In this document: positions 8,657 through 16,794 of the stretch, in pieces | Layout of the letters: each line of letters opens with the position of its first letter | Position numbering within the stretch: position 1 is the stretch's first letter | Assembly: GCA_007130855.1 (NCBI GenBank) | Contig: SLRS01000050.1 | Location: forward strand, 1-42,463 | Direction: 5' to 3' | DNA length: 42,463 nt | DNA from: Trueperaceae bacterium | GTDB lineage: Bacteria; Deinococcota; Deinococci; Deinococcales; Trueperaceae | Position numbers and translations under genes: made by a program | The notes under the pieces: model-generated | The model's database searches: none | Seen by the model: the letters and a program-made list of their open reading frames with translations, nothing else | What the model was told of the DNA's origin: nothing

Positions 8657-9688
8657 TCACGCCGCATCGGTGCAGGCGCGCGTCGACGCTCGCACCACGA
8701 GCTCGGGCTGCAGCACGATGTCGACCCCCCGTCCGCGCCCCTCCATGCGCTCGAGCAGCATCGTCATGGCGTGCTGACCGAGGGCGTAGGTCGAGGCCCG
8801 GATGGTGGTGAGCGGCGGCGTGAACATGCGCGCGAAGGGGATGTCGTCGTACCCCACCACGGCGATGTCGGTCGGGACGGCGATGCCCGCCTCGGCGAGG
8901 GTCAACAGTGCGCCGGCGGCCACCAGATCGTTGAAGCACACCAGCGCATCGAGCGACGGGTTTCGCGTCAACAGGGTGCGGGTCGCCCGTTCACCGCCCT
9001 CGACCGTCGGCGCCTCGGCGACCACGTGGCGGTCGGGTAGATCGAGGCCGTGCTCGCGGGTCTCACGGTCGAGCCCGAGCATGCGCTCGCGGCCGGCATA
9101 GGAGTGGCTCGGCCCGGCGATCACGCCCAGGCGACGGCAGCCCGTGGCGACCAGGTGGCGGATCAACTGCCGCATGCCCTGCTCGTGATCGATGCGCACC
9201 GAACCGGCGACGTCGGGCGCGGAACGCCGGTTCACGATGACCGCGGCGTGATGACGCGCGAGGAGCACGTCGAGCCGCTCGGCGGAGAGTCGCGGGCTGC
9301 AGGCGATGACCCCGTCGACGCGGCGATCCTCGAACGCCTCGAGCGCCGCAGCTTCGCGCTCGACGTCCTCGATCACGTTCGTCAGCAGCAGGGTGAAGCC
9401 GTGGGCGATGGCCACGTCCTCGGCGCCGCGCACGATCTCGGGAAAGTACGGATTGGTGACGTCGGGGACGAGTAGCCCGATGGTGCACGAGCGGTGCGCC
9501 TTGAGCCCGCGGGCGACGATGTTGGGCCGGTAGCCGAGCGCCGAGATCGCACCGCGCACCCGTTCGCGGGTGCTCGCGCCGACGCCGGGGCGGTCGTTCA
9601 CGACGCGCGACACGGTCATCACCGACACGCCCGCTTGCAGGGCGACATCCGCGAGGGTCACCTTCTCACGTGTGTCGAACGCGTTCAC
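8657..9688 (-). CDS. LacI-family transcriptional repressor
   Basis: A 343-residue LacI/GalR regulator. The N-terminal helix-turn-helix reads VTLADVALQAGVSVMTVSRV (about residues 9-28), followed by a hinge region with YRPNIVARGLK and a periplasmic-binding-like effector domain (GLLVPDVTNPYFPEIVRGAE). The GTG at 9688 is chosen because GGAGG lies 4 bases upstream and the helix-turn-helix then begins at the normal distance. In-frame sequence back to 9814 has no such signal. The gene lies between uxaE and uxuA, with a palindromic site over its own promoter, so autorepression is likely. By family and context the inducer should be a uronate or a pathway intermediate such as fructuronate or KDG. That is inferred. 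Confidence 0.93.
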   Translation of the reverse strand: MNAFDTREKVTLADVALQAGVSVMTVSRVVNDRPGVGASTRERVRGAISALGYRPNIVARGLKAHRSCTIGLLVPDVTNPYFPEIVRGAEDVAIAHGFTLLLTNVIEDVEREAAALEAFEDRRVDGVIACSPRLSAERLDVLLARHHAAVIVNRRSAPDVAGSVRIDHEQGMRQLIRHLVATGCRRLGVIAGPSHSYAGRERMLGLDRETREHGLDLPDRHVVAEAPTVEGGERATRTLLTRNPSLDALVCFNDLVAAGALLTLAEAGIAVPTDIAVVGYDDIPFARMFTPPLTTIRASTYALGQHAMTMLLERMEGRGRGVDIVLQPELVVRASTRACTDAA

Positions 9689-9710
9689 ACGGCCTCCACG
9701 AGGGTGCCTG

Positions 9711-9722
9711 GTTAACGATAAC
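9711..9722. promoter_or_regulatory. LacI-type operator upstream of the lacI gene
   Basis: GTTAACGATAAC fits GTTAnCGnTAAC exactly, with the central CG typical of LacI-family sites. It starts 14 bases downstream of the -10 of the proposed lacI promoter and 22 bases before the GTG start, a good place for autorepression. Confidence 0.75.
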
Positions 9723-9736
9723 GGACTCGTGCGACG

Positions 9737-9766
9737 AATGTACCCCCTACGGGCCCCGGCTGACAA
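9737..9766 (-). promoter_or_regulatory. Promoter of the lacI gene
   Basis: On the minus strand TTGTCA (9761-9766) is the -35 and TACATT (9737-9742) the -10, separated by 18 bases. The operator at 9711-9722 follows in the initially transcribed region. The arrangement mirrors the proposed transporter promoter at 12387-12416. Confidence 0.55.
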
Positions 9767-9824
9767 GGGCTTGGCGCCAGCGCGTCGCGAGCGGCCGCGC
9801 GGCCGTCCGCGCACGCGCGCGGGT

Positions 9825-9840
9825 GGCCAGGGCCCTGGCC
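9825..9840. terminator. Palindrome after uxuA, possible terminator
   Basis: GGCCAGGGCCCTGGCC is a perfect 16-base palindrome starting 4 bases after the uxuA stop on the minus strand. A hairpin would have to open its centre to form a loop and there is no T-run, so a terminator role is only suggested by position. Confidence 0.35.
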
Positions 9841-9844
9841 CTGG

Positions 9845-10885
9845 TCAAGCGCGGCTCCGTTCGAAGGCGGCCACCACCCCCTGCAAGTAGCCGAGCCCGA
9901 TGGCGCGGTCACGCAGGCCGTAGCCGGGGATGGCCTGCTCGCCCCAGAGCATGCGCCCGTGGTCGGGGCGCAGTGGCACGTCGACGCCGGCCGCCATCAG
10001 TCGCTCGAGCACGCCCACGAGGTCGACGTCGCCGGCCGAGGGGTGATGGGCGACCTCGTGGAAGTCGCGCGCGCCGGTGCGGCGTACGTTGCGTGCATGC
10101 ACGAAGGCGATGCGCGGGGCGAACGCCTCGGCCATCGCCGGCAGATCGTTGCCGGCCGCGGCGCCGAGCGCGCCGGTGCAGAAGGTGAGCCCGTTGGCGG
10201 GGCTGTCGACCGCCTGCAAGATTCGCTCGATGCCGGCGGCGTCGGAGACGATGCGGGGCAGGTCGAAGATCGGCCAGGGTGGGTCGTCGGGATGCAGCGC
10301 GAGCCGCACGCCGGCCTCCTCGGCGACCGGTACCACCGCCGCCAGGAAGGCCGTGAGGTGCTCGAAGAGGCGCTCTTCGCCGAGCGCACGGGCGCGCCGG
10401 AACAGCGCCTCGAGCTCGGCGCCGGTGTAGCCCTGGGCCCAGGCGGCCAGGCGCTCCATGCCGGCCGAGAAGTCGAAGCGTGCCAGATCGGCATGCGCGT
10501 ACGCCATCGCGGTCGATCCGTCCGCGAGCGGCAGGGCGAAGTCGGTGCGGATCCAGTCGAAGACGGGCATGAAGTTGTAGCACACCGTTCGCACACCCGC
10601 GGCGGCCAGGTTGCGCAACGACGTGCACCAGGCCGCGACGTGCTCGTCGCGCTCGGGACCACCGAGCTTGATGGCCTCGCTCACGGGCAGGCTCTCGGCG
10701 ACCGTCCAGGCGAAGCCGTGCTCGGCCAGCTCGCGCCTGCGCGCCTCGATGGCCGCGGGCGTCCACACCCCGCCGGCTAGGATGTCGGGCAGCCCGCTCA
10801 CCACGCCGTCGAGCCCGGCGACCTGACGCAACGCCGTCAGGGACACCGGGTCCTCGTGACCGAACCAGCGTAAGGTGAAGATCAT
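9845..10885 (-). CDS. uxuA: D-mannonate dehydratase
   Basis: UxuA removes water from D-mannonate to give 2-keto-3-deoxy-D-gluconate, the substrate of KdgK. The protein is 346 residues, normal for the family. Family stretches present are VCYNFMPVFDWIRT, RLALHPDDPPWP, LTFCTGALGA, FVHARNV, a HEVAHHPSAGDVD segment and RPDHGRMLWGE, containing the His, Cys, Asp and Glu ligands of the metal centre. The N-terminus (TLRWFGHEDPVSL) aligns with known UxuA from its first residues, which supports the ATG at 10885 although no clear Shine-Dalgarno is seen. It is divergent from the AGE-type epimerase gene with 68 bases between. No GTTAnCGnTAAC site lies in that gap, so its control may differ from that of uxaE. 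Confidence 0.95.
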   Translation of the reverse strand: MIFTLRWFGHEDPVSLTALRQVAGLDGVVSGLPDILAGGVWTPAAIEARRRELAEHGFAWTVAESLPVSEAIKLGGPERDEHVAAWCTSLRNLAAAGVRTVCYNFMPVFDWIRTDFALPLADGSTAMAYAHADLARFDFSAGMERLAAWAQGYTGAELEALFRRARALGEERLFEHLTAFLAAVVPVAEEAGVRLALHPDDPPWPIFDLPRIVSDAAGIERILQAVDSPANGLTFCTGALGAAAGNDLPAMAEAFAPRIAFVHARNVRRTGARDFHEVAHHPSAGDVDLVGVLERLMAAGVDVPLRPDHGRMLWGEQAIPGYGLRDRAIGLGYLQGVVAAFERSRA

Positions 10886-10953
10886 GCCGCGGCCGCCGCG
10901 GTGCGCCGGTGAGTGCGCCGCTGGATGCTGGGCCACCAATCCTGGAGGACGCC

Positions 10954-12228
10954 GTGCGAAGCGTCGAACACAATGCCTTGGCCGCCTTCTACCGTGATCA
11001 CCTCGAGCATGCCGTGCTCCCCTTCTGGCTCGATCGCGCCGACGCCGACCGGGGCGGCGTCTTCACGTGCCTCGACAATGTCACCGGGCAACGCCGCAGC
11101 GACGACAAGTTCGTCTGGTCGCAAGCGCGCTGGGCCTGGACCATGGCGCACGCCGCCCGGATGGCGGCACGTGGCACGCTCACGCTGCCGCACGAGGTGC
11201 TGCTGCACCATGCCCGTTCGACCGCCGACTTCCTGCTCCGTCACGCCTTCCTCGAAAACGGTTCGGTCGCGTATCTGCTCACGGCCGACGGTACCAAGAA
11301 GGAGTTCCTGCCCGGCAAGGGCCACGACCTCAGCTTCTTCGCCGACGGCTTCGTGATCCTGGCGCTCACGGGTGTGGCCCGGGCCACCGGCGAAGGCGCC
11401 TACCTCGATCGGGCCCTGGCATGCTACGACGCGCTCCGCGCCCGGCTCGCGAGCGGTGCGGTGCGCAGCGAACCGTACCCGTTGCCGGCGCGCTGTCACG
11501 CACACGCCTGGCCGATGATCATGCTCAACGTCGCACAGGAGCTCGAGCGGGCGCTGCTGGCCGCTGGGCACGCGCGCGCGAGCGATCTCGCCGCCGCTGG
11601 GCTGGCCGACATGGACGCGATCCTCGACCGCTACGTGCGGGCCGACGGCCTGGTCCGCGAGGTCGTCTGCGAAGATGGGCGCGACACGCTGCTGACGCGC
11701 CACGTGACCCCGGGCCACGCGATCGAGTCGATGTGGTTCGTGATGGAGCAGGCGGTGCGCCACGGTCGCGACGACGCGGTCGCCAGCGCGGCCCAGGTCG
11801 TCGAACGGTCGTTCCAGGCGGGCTGGGACCCGCTCCATGGCGGCCTGTTCCGCTACGTCGTGCCGGGCGGGTCGGCGCCCTCGGGGCCGGCCGCGGGCCC
11901 GTTCGAGCAGCTCATCCTGGACACCTGGGACACGAAGATCTGGTGGCCGCACTCCGAGGCGCTCTATGCCAGTCTCCTGGGGGCAGCGCTCACCGGGTCG
12001 TCTGCCTTGCGCGACGTACACGACGCCGTCCACGCCTACACCTTCGCGACCTTCCCGCACCCCGACCCAGCTGTGGGCGAATGGATCCAGATCCGTGATC
12101 GGCAGGGGAGGCCGCTCGACAAGGTGGTCGGCCTGCCGGTCAAGGACCCGTACCACGTGACCCGCAACCTGCTGCTCCTGGTGGAGTTGCTGGCCGACGG
12201 CGTGGAGGCGCGCACCGTCGCGGCCTGA
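10954..12228 (+). CDS. AGE-family sugar 2-epimerase
   Basis: A 424-residue member of the N-acylglucosamine 2-epimerase (AGE) family, an (alpha/alpha)6 barrel. Relatives epimerise GlcNAc/ManNAc, glucose/mannose or cellobiose, or isomerise mannose. Landmarks are FTCLDN, SQARWAWT, GHDLSFFADGFV, CHAHAWPM, a TPGHAIESMWF stretch with catalytic-type His, and DTKIWWPHSEAL. The GTG at 10954 is chosen because GGAGG sits 5 bases upstream and the barrel starts soon after. An in-frame GTG at 10909 lacks a ribosome site. In this locus a role on N-acetylhexosamine (feeding NagA/NagB) or on an uronate/mannose sugar would fit, but sequence alone does not decide. Confidence 0.85.
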   Translation: MRSVEHNALAAFYRDHLEHAVLPFWLDRADADRGGVFTCLDNVTGQRRSDDKFVWSQARWAWTMAHAARMAARGTLTLPHEVLLHHARSTADFLLRHAFLENGSVAYLLTADGTKKEFLPGKGHDLSFFADGFVILALTGVARATGEGAYLDRALACYDALRARLASGAVRSEPYPLPARCHAHAWPMIMLNVAQELERALLAAGHARASDLAAAGLADMDAILDRYVRADGLVREVVCEDGRDTLLTRHVTPGHAIESMWFVMEQAVRHGRDDAVASAAQVVERSFQAGWDPLHGGLFRYVVPGGSAPSGPAAGPFEQLILDTWDTKIWWPHSEALYASLLGAALTGSSALRDVHDAVHAYTFATFPHPDPAVGEWIQIRDRQGRPLDKVVGLPVKDPYHVTRNLLLLVELLADGVEARTVAA

Positions 12229-12260
12229 GCCCGCACTCCCGATGAGGCGCGGCGGCACCC

Positions 12261-12272
12261 GCTAACGATAAC
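12261..12272. promoter_or_regulatory. LacI-type operator, upstream (auxiliary) site
   Basis: GCTAACGATAAC fits GTTAnCGnTAAC with one mismatch. It lies 32 bases after the AGE gene stop and about 115 bases upstream of the transporter promoter's -35, a typical place for an auxiliary looping operator. Confidence 0.65.
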
Positions 12273-12386
12273 GGCGGCGCGCTGCCGGTCGCCGCTCGCC
12301 GCGACCCACCGCGAGAACCGTCAGGCGCGGCTCCGGCGCGGCCGCGCACGGGCCTTCGGAGTCGCCCCGAAGGCTGCGCAGCGACC

Positions 12387-12416
12387 TTGACCACACCGCG
12401 TCCAACGTGCTACCTT
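12387..12416 (+). promoter_or_regulatory. Promoter candidate of the transporter operon
   Basis: TTGACC (12387-12392) and TACCTT (12411-12416) are separated by 18 bases. The -10 match is weak, but the spacing and the following operator repeat the layout of the lacI promoter. Confidence 0.45.
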
Positions 12417-12434
12417 CCGCATCAACGGGATATC

Positions 12435-12446
12435 GTTATCGGTAAC
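12435..12446. promoter_or_regulatory. LacI-type operator of the transporter operon
   Basis: GTTATCGGTAAC is a full match to GTTAnCGnTAAC. It starts 18 bases after the proposed -10, so a bound repressor would block early transcription. Confidence 0.72.
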
Positions 12447-12592
12447 GCAGCCGGGTGCAGTGGATCAAGCCGGCACGTGTCGACGCGATCGAGTCGGTAG
12501 CCGTACGGAAGCGGATGGGAGAGTCGGCAGTGCCGCAGGCACCCCAGCCGGACGCCCGCGCGGACAGCGACTCACTCCCGAAAGGAGTTCGT

Positions 12593-14536
12593 ATGGTACA
12601 GGTCACGACGTCGCGCACGAAGCTCAACCGCTGGCGCAGGGCAGGCATCGCCGTGCTCGCCCTGGCCCTCGCGTGGGGCCTCGCCTTGGCGCAGCCCTAC
12701 AACGAGGCCCCCTCGTTGGCCGAACGCGTCGCAGCTGGCGACCTCCCTCCCGTCGAGGAGCGCCTCCCCGACGAGCCGCTGGTCATCGAGGTCGAGGAGG
12801 AGATCGGCCGCTACGGTGGCGTCTGGCGGCGCGCCTTCACCGGTCCGGCCGATGCGAACAACTACTACCGGGTGATCTACGACAGCCTGGTGCGCTTCAG
12901 CACCGACGGCGGCGAGATCATCCCGCGCATCGTCGCCGACTGGGAGCACTCGGAGGACTTCCACGAGTGGACGCTCTACCTGCGCCCCGGCGCGCGTTGG
13001 TCCGACGGCGAGCCGTTCACGGCCGACGCCCTGATGTTCTGGTACGAGAGCGTGATCCTCAACGAGGACCTCACCCCCTCGGTACCCGCCTGGGTCCAGA
13101 ATCGCGACGGCTCGGCGGTCACGGTGGAGCGCGTCGACGACTACACCGTGCGCTACCGCTTCGACTTCCCCAACACGCTGTTCCTGACCGAGATGACCTT
13201 CCGTGACGAGGGCGACCGCACGCTTGCGGCCTTCCTCCCCGGGCACTACCTGCAGCAGTTCCACCCCGATCACGTGTCGCAGGAGGATCTGCAGCGCGAG
13301 CTCAGCGCCGCCGGCCTGACCGATTGGACGCAGCTGTTCATGGCCCGCGCGGCGTCGGCCGACAACCCCGCTCGGCCCACCATGGCGGCCTGGGTCCCGT
13401 ACCAGTCGACCGCCTCCGACGCCGTCTTCACGGTTCGCCGCAACCCCTACTTCATCGGTGTCGACCCCGCGGGGAACCAGCTCCCGTACATCGACGAGGT
13501 GCAGTTCCGCTTCTTCGCCGACGTCGAGGCGCTCAACTTCGCGGCCGTGGCCGGCGAGTTCGACATGCAGGCGCGCCACATCCAGATGCCGAACTTCCCC
13601 GTGCTCGTCGAGAACGCCGAGCGTTCGGGCTACCGCGTCGTCACCTGGCCCACCTTCGGCGGCAGTGATGCGGTCGTCTGGATCAACCAGGAGTACATGA
13701 TCGACGAGGAACTCGGCGAGTTGCTCGCCACGCGTGACTTCCGCGTCGCCTTGTCGCTCGGTATCGACCGCGAGGAGATCCGCGAGTCGGCGTTCCTCGG
13801 CCTGGGCGAGATCCGCCAGCCCGTACCGGCGCCGTGGCACCCGTACTACCCCGGCGACGACGTCGCCTTCGCCTACACCGAGTTCGACACGGAGACCGCC
13901 AACGCGTTGCTCGACGACCTCGGCCTCGAGCGCGGTGCTGGCGGCCGGCGCATGCTGCCGAGCGGTCGGCCGCTGCGCCTGGAGATCTCCGTGGTCCCGG
14001 CGTTCGGCCCCTGGACCGACGTGGCCCAGCTCGTCGCCGCCGACTGGGAGCGCCTCGGGGTGGCCACCGACGTGCAAGTGCGCGAGCGCACTGCGCACTT
14101 CACCATGCGCGACAGCAACGAGCTGATGATCGAGATCTGGAACGAGGACACCACCGCGTTCCCGTTCACCGGCAACCCGAAGATCGACCCGCGCAGCCAG
14201 CCGGCCACCATCTTCGCGGTGGAGTCTCGCTCCTGGTATCGCTCGGACGGCGAGCGTGGCCGCGAGCCGACCCAGAGCATCGCGCGGATCGTCGAGATCA
14301 TCGAGGAGGCCAAGACCGTTGGCGTCGAGCAGCAGATCGAGCTGGCGCAGGAGCTCTACGAGCTCGCCTCGCACGAGCTGTTCGCGCTCGGGACCGTCGG
14401 CCTCACGCCCATGATCCAAGGCGTCGTGGTCGTGAACCAGGACCTGAGGAACGTCCCCGACGTGGTGGCCAACGACTGGCCGCTGCGCACCCCGGGCAAC
14501 GCGCGGCCCGAGCAGTGGTGGTTCGACCGACCCTGA
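12593..14536 (+). CDS. ABC transporter solute-binding protein, family 5
   Basis: Periplasmic or surface-anchored binding protein of 647 residues in the SBP_bac_5 (oligopeptide/oligosaccharide) family. It has an N-terminal signal: basic residues, a hydrophobic run (about 18-33) and a likely cut after LALA near residue 35. Inside are the family's WxxxLRPGARWSDGEPFTADA stretch near 125-145 and later ALSLGIDREEIRE. The ATG at 12593 follows AAAGGAG at good spacing. Although family 5 includes peptide binders, large members in thermophiles bind oligosaccharides. Here the downstream sugar genes argue for a uronate-containing oligosaccharide. It is the first gene of the long operon and is separated from the permease genes by a hairpin. 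Ligand identity is inferred. Confidence 0.9.
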   Translation: MVQVTTSRTKLNRWRRAGIAVLALALAWGLALAQPYNEAPSLAERVAAGDLPPVEERLPDEPLVIEVEEEIGRYGGVWRRAFTGPADANNYYRVIYDSLVRFSTDGGEIIPRIVADWEHSEDFHEWTLYLRPGARWSDGEPFTADALMFWYESVILNEDLTPSVPAWVQNRDGSAVTVERVDDYTVRYRFDFPNTLFLTEMTFRDEGDRTLAAFLPGHYLQQFHPDHVSQEDLQRELSAAGLTDWTQLFMARAASADNPARPTMAAWVPYQSTASDAVFTVRRNPYFIGVDPAGNQLPYIDEVQFRFFADVEALNFAAVAGEFDMQARHIQMPNFPVLVENAERSGYRVVTWPTFGGSDAVVWINQEYMIDEELGELLATRDFRVALSLGIDREEIRESAFLGLGEIRQPVPAPWHPYYPGDDVAFAYTEFDTETANALLDDLGLERGAGGRRMLPSGRPLRLEISVVPAFGPWTDVAQLVAADWERLGVATDVQVRERTAHFTMRDSNELMIEIWNEDTTAFPFTGNPKIDPRSQPATIFAVESRSWYRSDGERGREPTQSIARIVEIIEEAKTVGVEQQIELAQELYELASHELFALGTVGLTPMIQGVVVVNQDLRNVPDVVANDWPLRTPGNARPEQWWFDRP

Positions 14537-14572
14537 GGCCTCGAGGCCCGGGACCGGCCTGATTCGATGAGC

Positions 14573-14607
14573 GGGCGTCCGGTGTGTGCATGCGCCACCG
14601 GACGCCC
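14573..14607 (+). terminator. Hairpin between binding-protein and permease genes
   Basis: A perfect 12-bp stem (GGGCGTCCGGTG with CACCGGACGCCC) and an 11-base loop lie 36 bases after the binding-protein stop. There is only a pyrimidine-rich tail. It probably acts as partial terminator or mRNA stabiliser so that the binding protein is made in excess over the membrane parts. Confidence 0.7.
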
Positions 14608-14680
14608 TCCCTCCCCGGAGCCGCTGGAGCGCGCCTAGCGAAGCGGCTCGCAGGCACGCGTATCCACCAACGGAGCATGG

Positions 14681-15670
14681 ATGCATTGGTTCATTCTCAA
14701 GCGCCTGTTGATCATCCCCTTCCTGCTGCTTATCTTCTCGGTCATCTCGTTCGTGCTGATCCAGGCCCCACCCGGTGACTTCCTGACGAGCTACATCGCC
14801 GAGCTCGCCCAGGGTGGCACCACCATCGATCAGGCGCAGATCGATGCGCTGCGCCGGCAGTACGGCCTCGACCGCCCGATCTACATGCAGTACCTCCTCT
14901 GGGTCGGCAATCTGCTGCAAGGCGATCTGGGCGTCTCGTTGGAGTGGCGCCGGGCGAACGTCGAGCTCATCGGCGAGCGGCTGGTGCTGACGCTGGCGCT
15001 GACGACCGCCTCGCTGATCTTCACCTGGGCGGTGGCGATCCCGATCGGCATCCTCTCGGCCACGCGCCAGTACTCGGCGCTCGACTACGTGTTCACGGTG
15101 CTGAACTACATCGGACTGGCCACGCCCAACTTCCTGCTGGCGCTGGTCTTGATGTGGATCGCCTTCGACCGCTTCGGCATGACCGTCACCGGGCTCTTCT
15201 CGCCCGAGTACGCGCAGGCGCCTTGGAGTTGGGGGCGTTTCGTCAACCTCCTGCAGCACCTGTGGCTGCCGATGATCGTGCTCGGCGTGGCCGGCACGGC
15301 GCAGATCGCGCGCGTGGTGCGCGCGAACTTGCTCGACGAGCTCGGCAAGCCCTACTCCGAGATGGCCCGCGCCAAGGGCCTGCCGGAGTGGAAGCTCGTC
15401 TTGAAGTACCCGACGCGCGTGGCGATCGCGCCCGTGATCAGCACGCTGGGCTGGTACGTGCCGCAGCTCCTCTCGGGCGGCCTGGTGGTGTCGGTGGTCA
15501 TGAGTCTCCCCACCATCGGCCCGCTCCTCCTGCGCGCCCTCATCGGGCAGGACATGTACCTGGCCGGCACGATCATCCTGATCTTCTGCGTCCTCACCGT
15601 GATCGGCACGCTGATCTCCGACATCCTGCTGGCCCTGCTCGATCCGCGCATCCGCATGGAAGGGAACTGA
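14681..15670 (+). CDS. ABC transporter permease, DppB/OppB type
   Basis: Inner-membrane permease of 329 residues, subunit 1 of the family-5 importer. The N-terminus has the usual first membrane helix (LLIIPFLLLIFSVISFVLIQ, about 9-28) and the family motif APPGDF. The loop that touches the ATPase is seen at about 225-245 (YSEMARAKGLPEWK, the EAA-like region). Six membrane segments are apparent. The ATG at 14681 follows CGGAG, and an overlapping upstream ATG is out of frame. The stop overlaps the next start by one base (TGATG), so the two permeases are translationally coupled. Confidence 0.93.
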   Translation: MHWFILKRLLIIPFLLLIFSVISFVLIQAPPGDFLTSYIAELAQGGTTIDQAQIDALRRQYGLDRPIYMQYLLWVGNLLQGDLGVSLEWRRANVELIGERLVLTLALTTASLIFTWAVAIPIGILSATRQYSALDYVFTVLNYIGLATPNFLLALVLMWIAFDRFGMTVTGLFSPEYAQAPWSWGRFVNLLQHLWLPMIVLGVAGTAQIARVVRANLLDELGKPYSEMARAKGLPEWKLVLKYPTRVAIAPVISTLGWYVPQLLSGGLVVSVVMSLPTIGPLLLRALIGQDMYLAGTIILIFCVLTVIGTLISDILLALLDPRIRMEGN

Positions 15671-16794
15671 TGATCGCTCCGCCTCCCGCCAAGGGCGACG
15701 CCGGCAGCGCGGTCTACGTCGCGCCCGCGTGGAAGATGACCTGGTGGCGCTTCCGCCGCCACAAGCTGGCGCTCGTGTGCCTCTGGGTCGTCGGCTTCAT
15801 CACGCTGATCGCCTTGATGCCCGAGTTCTTCGCGACCCAAGATCCCTTCGCTACGAGTGCACGCAGGGCCTACATCCCACCACAGACGCTGCAGCTGACG
15901 CACGAAGGACGGCTGACCTGGCCCTTCGTGTACGGGGTCGAGGGTCAACGCGACCCGCGCACGCTGCGCATGGAGTGGGTCGCCGACCAGGAGACGCGCT
16001 ACCCGCTCCAGCTCTTCGTGCGTGGCTTCCCCTACCGCCTGTTCGGCTTGATCCCGACCGACCGGCACCTGCTCGGCTTCGCCGACACCCCGCCGGGCGC
16101 CACGCCCAATCTGCTCGGCACCGACCGGCTGGGCCGTGACCAGTGGTCGCGGCTGATGTACGGCACCCGCATCTCGCTCTCCATCGGCCTGGTGGCGGTC
16201 GCCATCAGCACCGTGCTGGGGATCTTGCTCGGAGGCATCTCGGGCTACTACGGTGGTCTGACCGACAACCTGATCCAACGCCTCATCGAACTCCTGCAGG
16301 CGCTGCCGCCGATCCCCATCTGGTTGGCACTGTCGGCCGCTCTGCCGCGAACCTGGCCGGTCACCTGGGTCTACTTCGCGATCACGGTCATCCTGGCTTT
16401 GCTCGGTTGGACGCGCTTGGCGCGCGAGGTGCGCGGTCGCTTCCTGTCGCTCCGCGAGGAGGACTTCGTCGTGGCGGCACGGCTGGTGGGGGCGAGCCAG
16501 GGGCGGATCATCTTCTCGCACATGGTGCCCTCGTTCACCTCCCACATCATCGCTGCCGTGACGCTGGCGATCCCGCTCATGATCCTGAACGAGACCTTCC
16601 TCAGCTTCCTCGGCCTCGGACTGCGGCCACCCGCGATCAGCTGGGGCGTGTTGCTCCAGGAGGCCCAGAACCTCCAGTCCGTGGTCAACGCGCCGTGGCT
16701 CTTGATCCCGGGGCTCTTCGTGATCGTCACCGTGCTCACGCTCAACATCCTCGGAGACGGCCTTCGTGATGCAGCAGACCCCTACAGTTCCTGA
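15670..16794 (+). CDS. ABC transporter permease, DppC/OppC type
   Basis: Second permease, 374 residues. After a cytoplasmic start and a first membrane helix (about 33-50) comes a long periplasmic stretch of roughly 120 residues, longer than in peptide permeases and more like sugar-type relatives. The core has NLLGTDRLGRDQWSRLMYG, five further helices and the ATPase-contact EAA region (VVAARLVGASQGRIIFSHMV). The start at 15670 is fixed by coupling to the first permease. A longer frame back to 14944 would overlap that gene almost entirely. The 3' end overlaps the first ATPase gene by 29 bases. Confidence 0.93.
   Translation: MIAPPPAKGDAGSAVYVAPAWKMTWWRFRRHKLALVCLWVVGFITLIALMPEFFATQDPFATSARRAYIPPQTLQLTHEGRLTWPFVYGVEGQRDPRTLRMEWVADQETRYPLQLFVRGFPYRLFGLIPTDRHLLGFADTPPGATPNLLGTDRLGRDQWSRLMYGTRISLSIGLVAVAISTVLGILLGGISGYYGGLTDNLIQRLIELLQALPPIPIWLALSAALPRTWPVTWVYFAITVILALLGWTRLAREVRGRFLSLREEDFVVAARLVGASQGRIIFSHMVPSFTSHIIAAVTLAIPLMILNETFLSFLGLGLRPPAISWGVLLQEAQNLQSVVNAPWLLIPGLFVIVTVLTLNILGDGLRDAADPYSS

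Larger units (their letters stand above)
12229..12592 (+). other. Regulatory intergenic region upstream of the transporter operon
   Basis: These 364 bases hold no credible gene. The open frame upstream of the binding protein's ATG lacks a start with a ribosome site. The region contains two LacI-type palindromes (12261-12272 and 12435-12446, centres 174 bases apart), a promoter candidate at 12387-12416 and the Shine-Dalgarno AAAGGAG before 12593. Two spaced operators could allow repression by looping. Confidence 0.6.

Noticed and set aside
12572-15259. Minus-strand open frame of 895 codons opposite the binding protein and permease
   Set aside because: It is antisense to two well-supported transporter genes, has biased composition and shows no ribosome site or recognisable domain.
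14944-16794. Extended frame before the second permease
   Set aside because: The first 242 codons overlap the first permease and look non-coding. Coupling at TGATG fixes the start at 15670.
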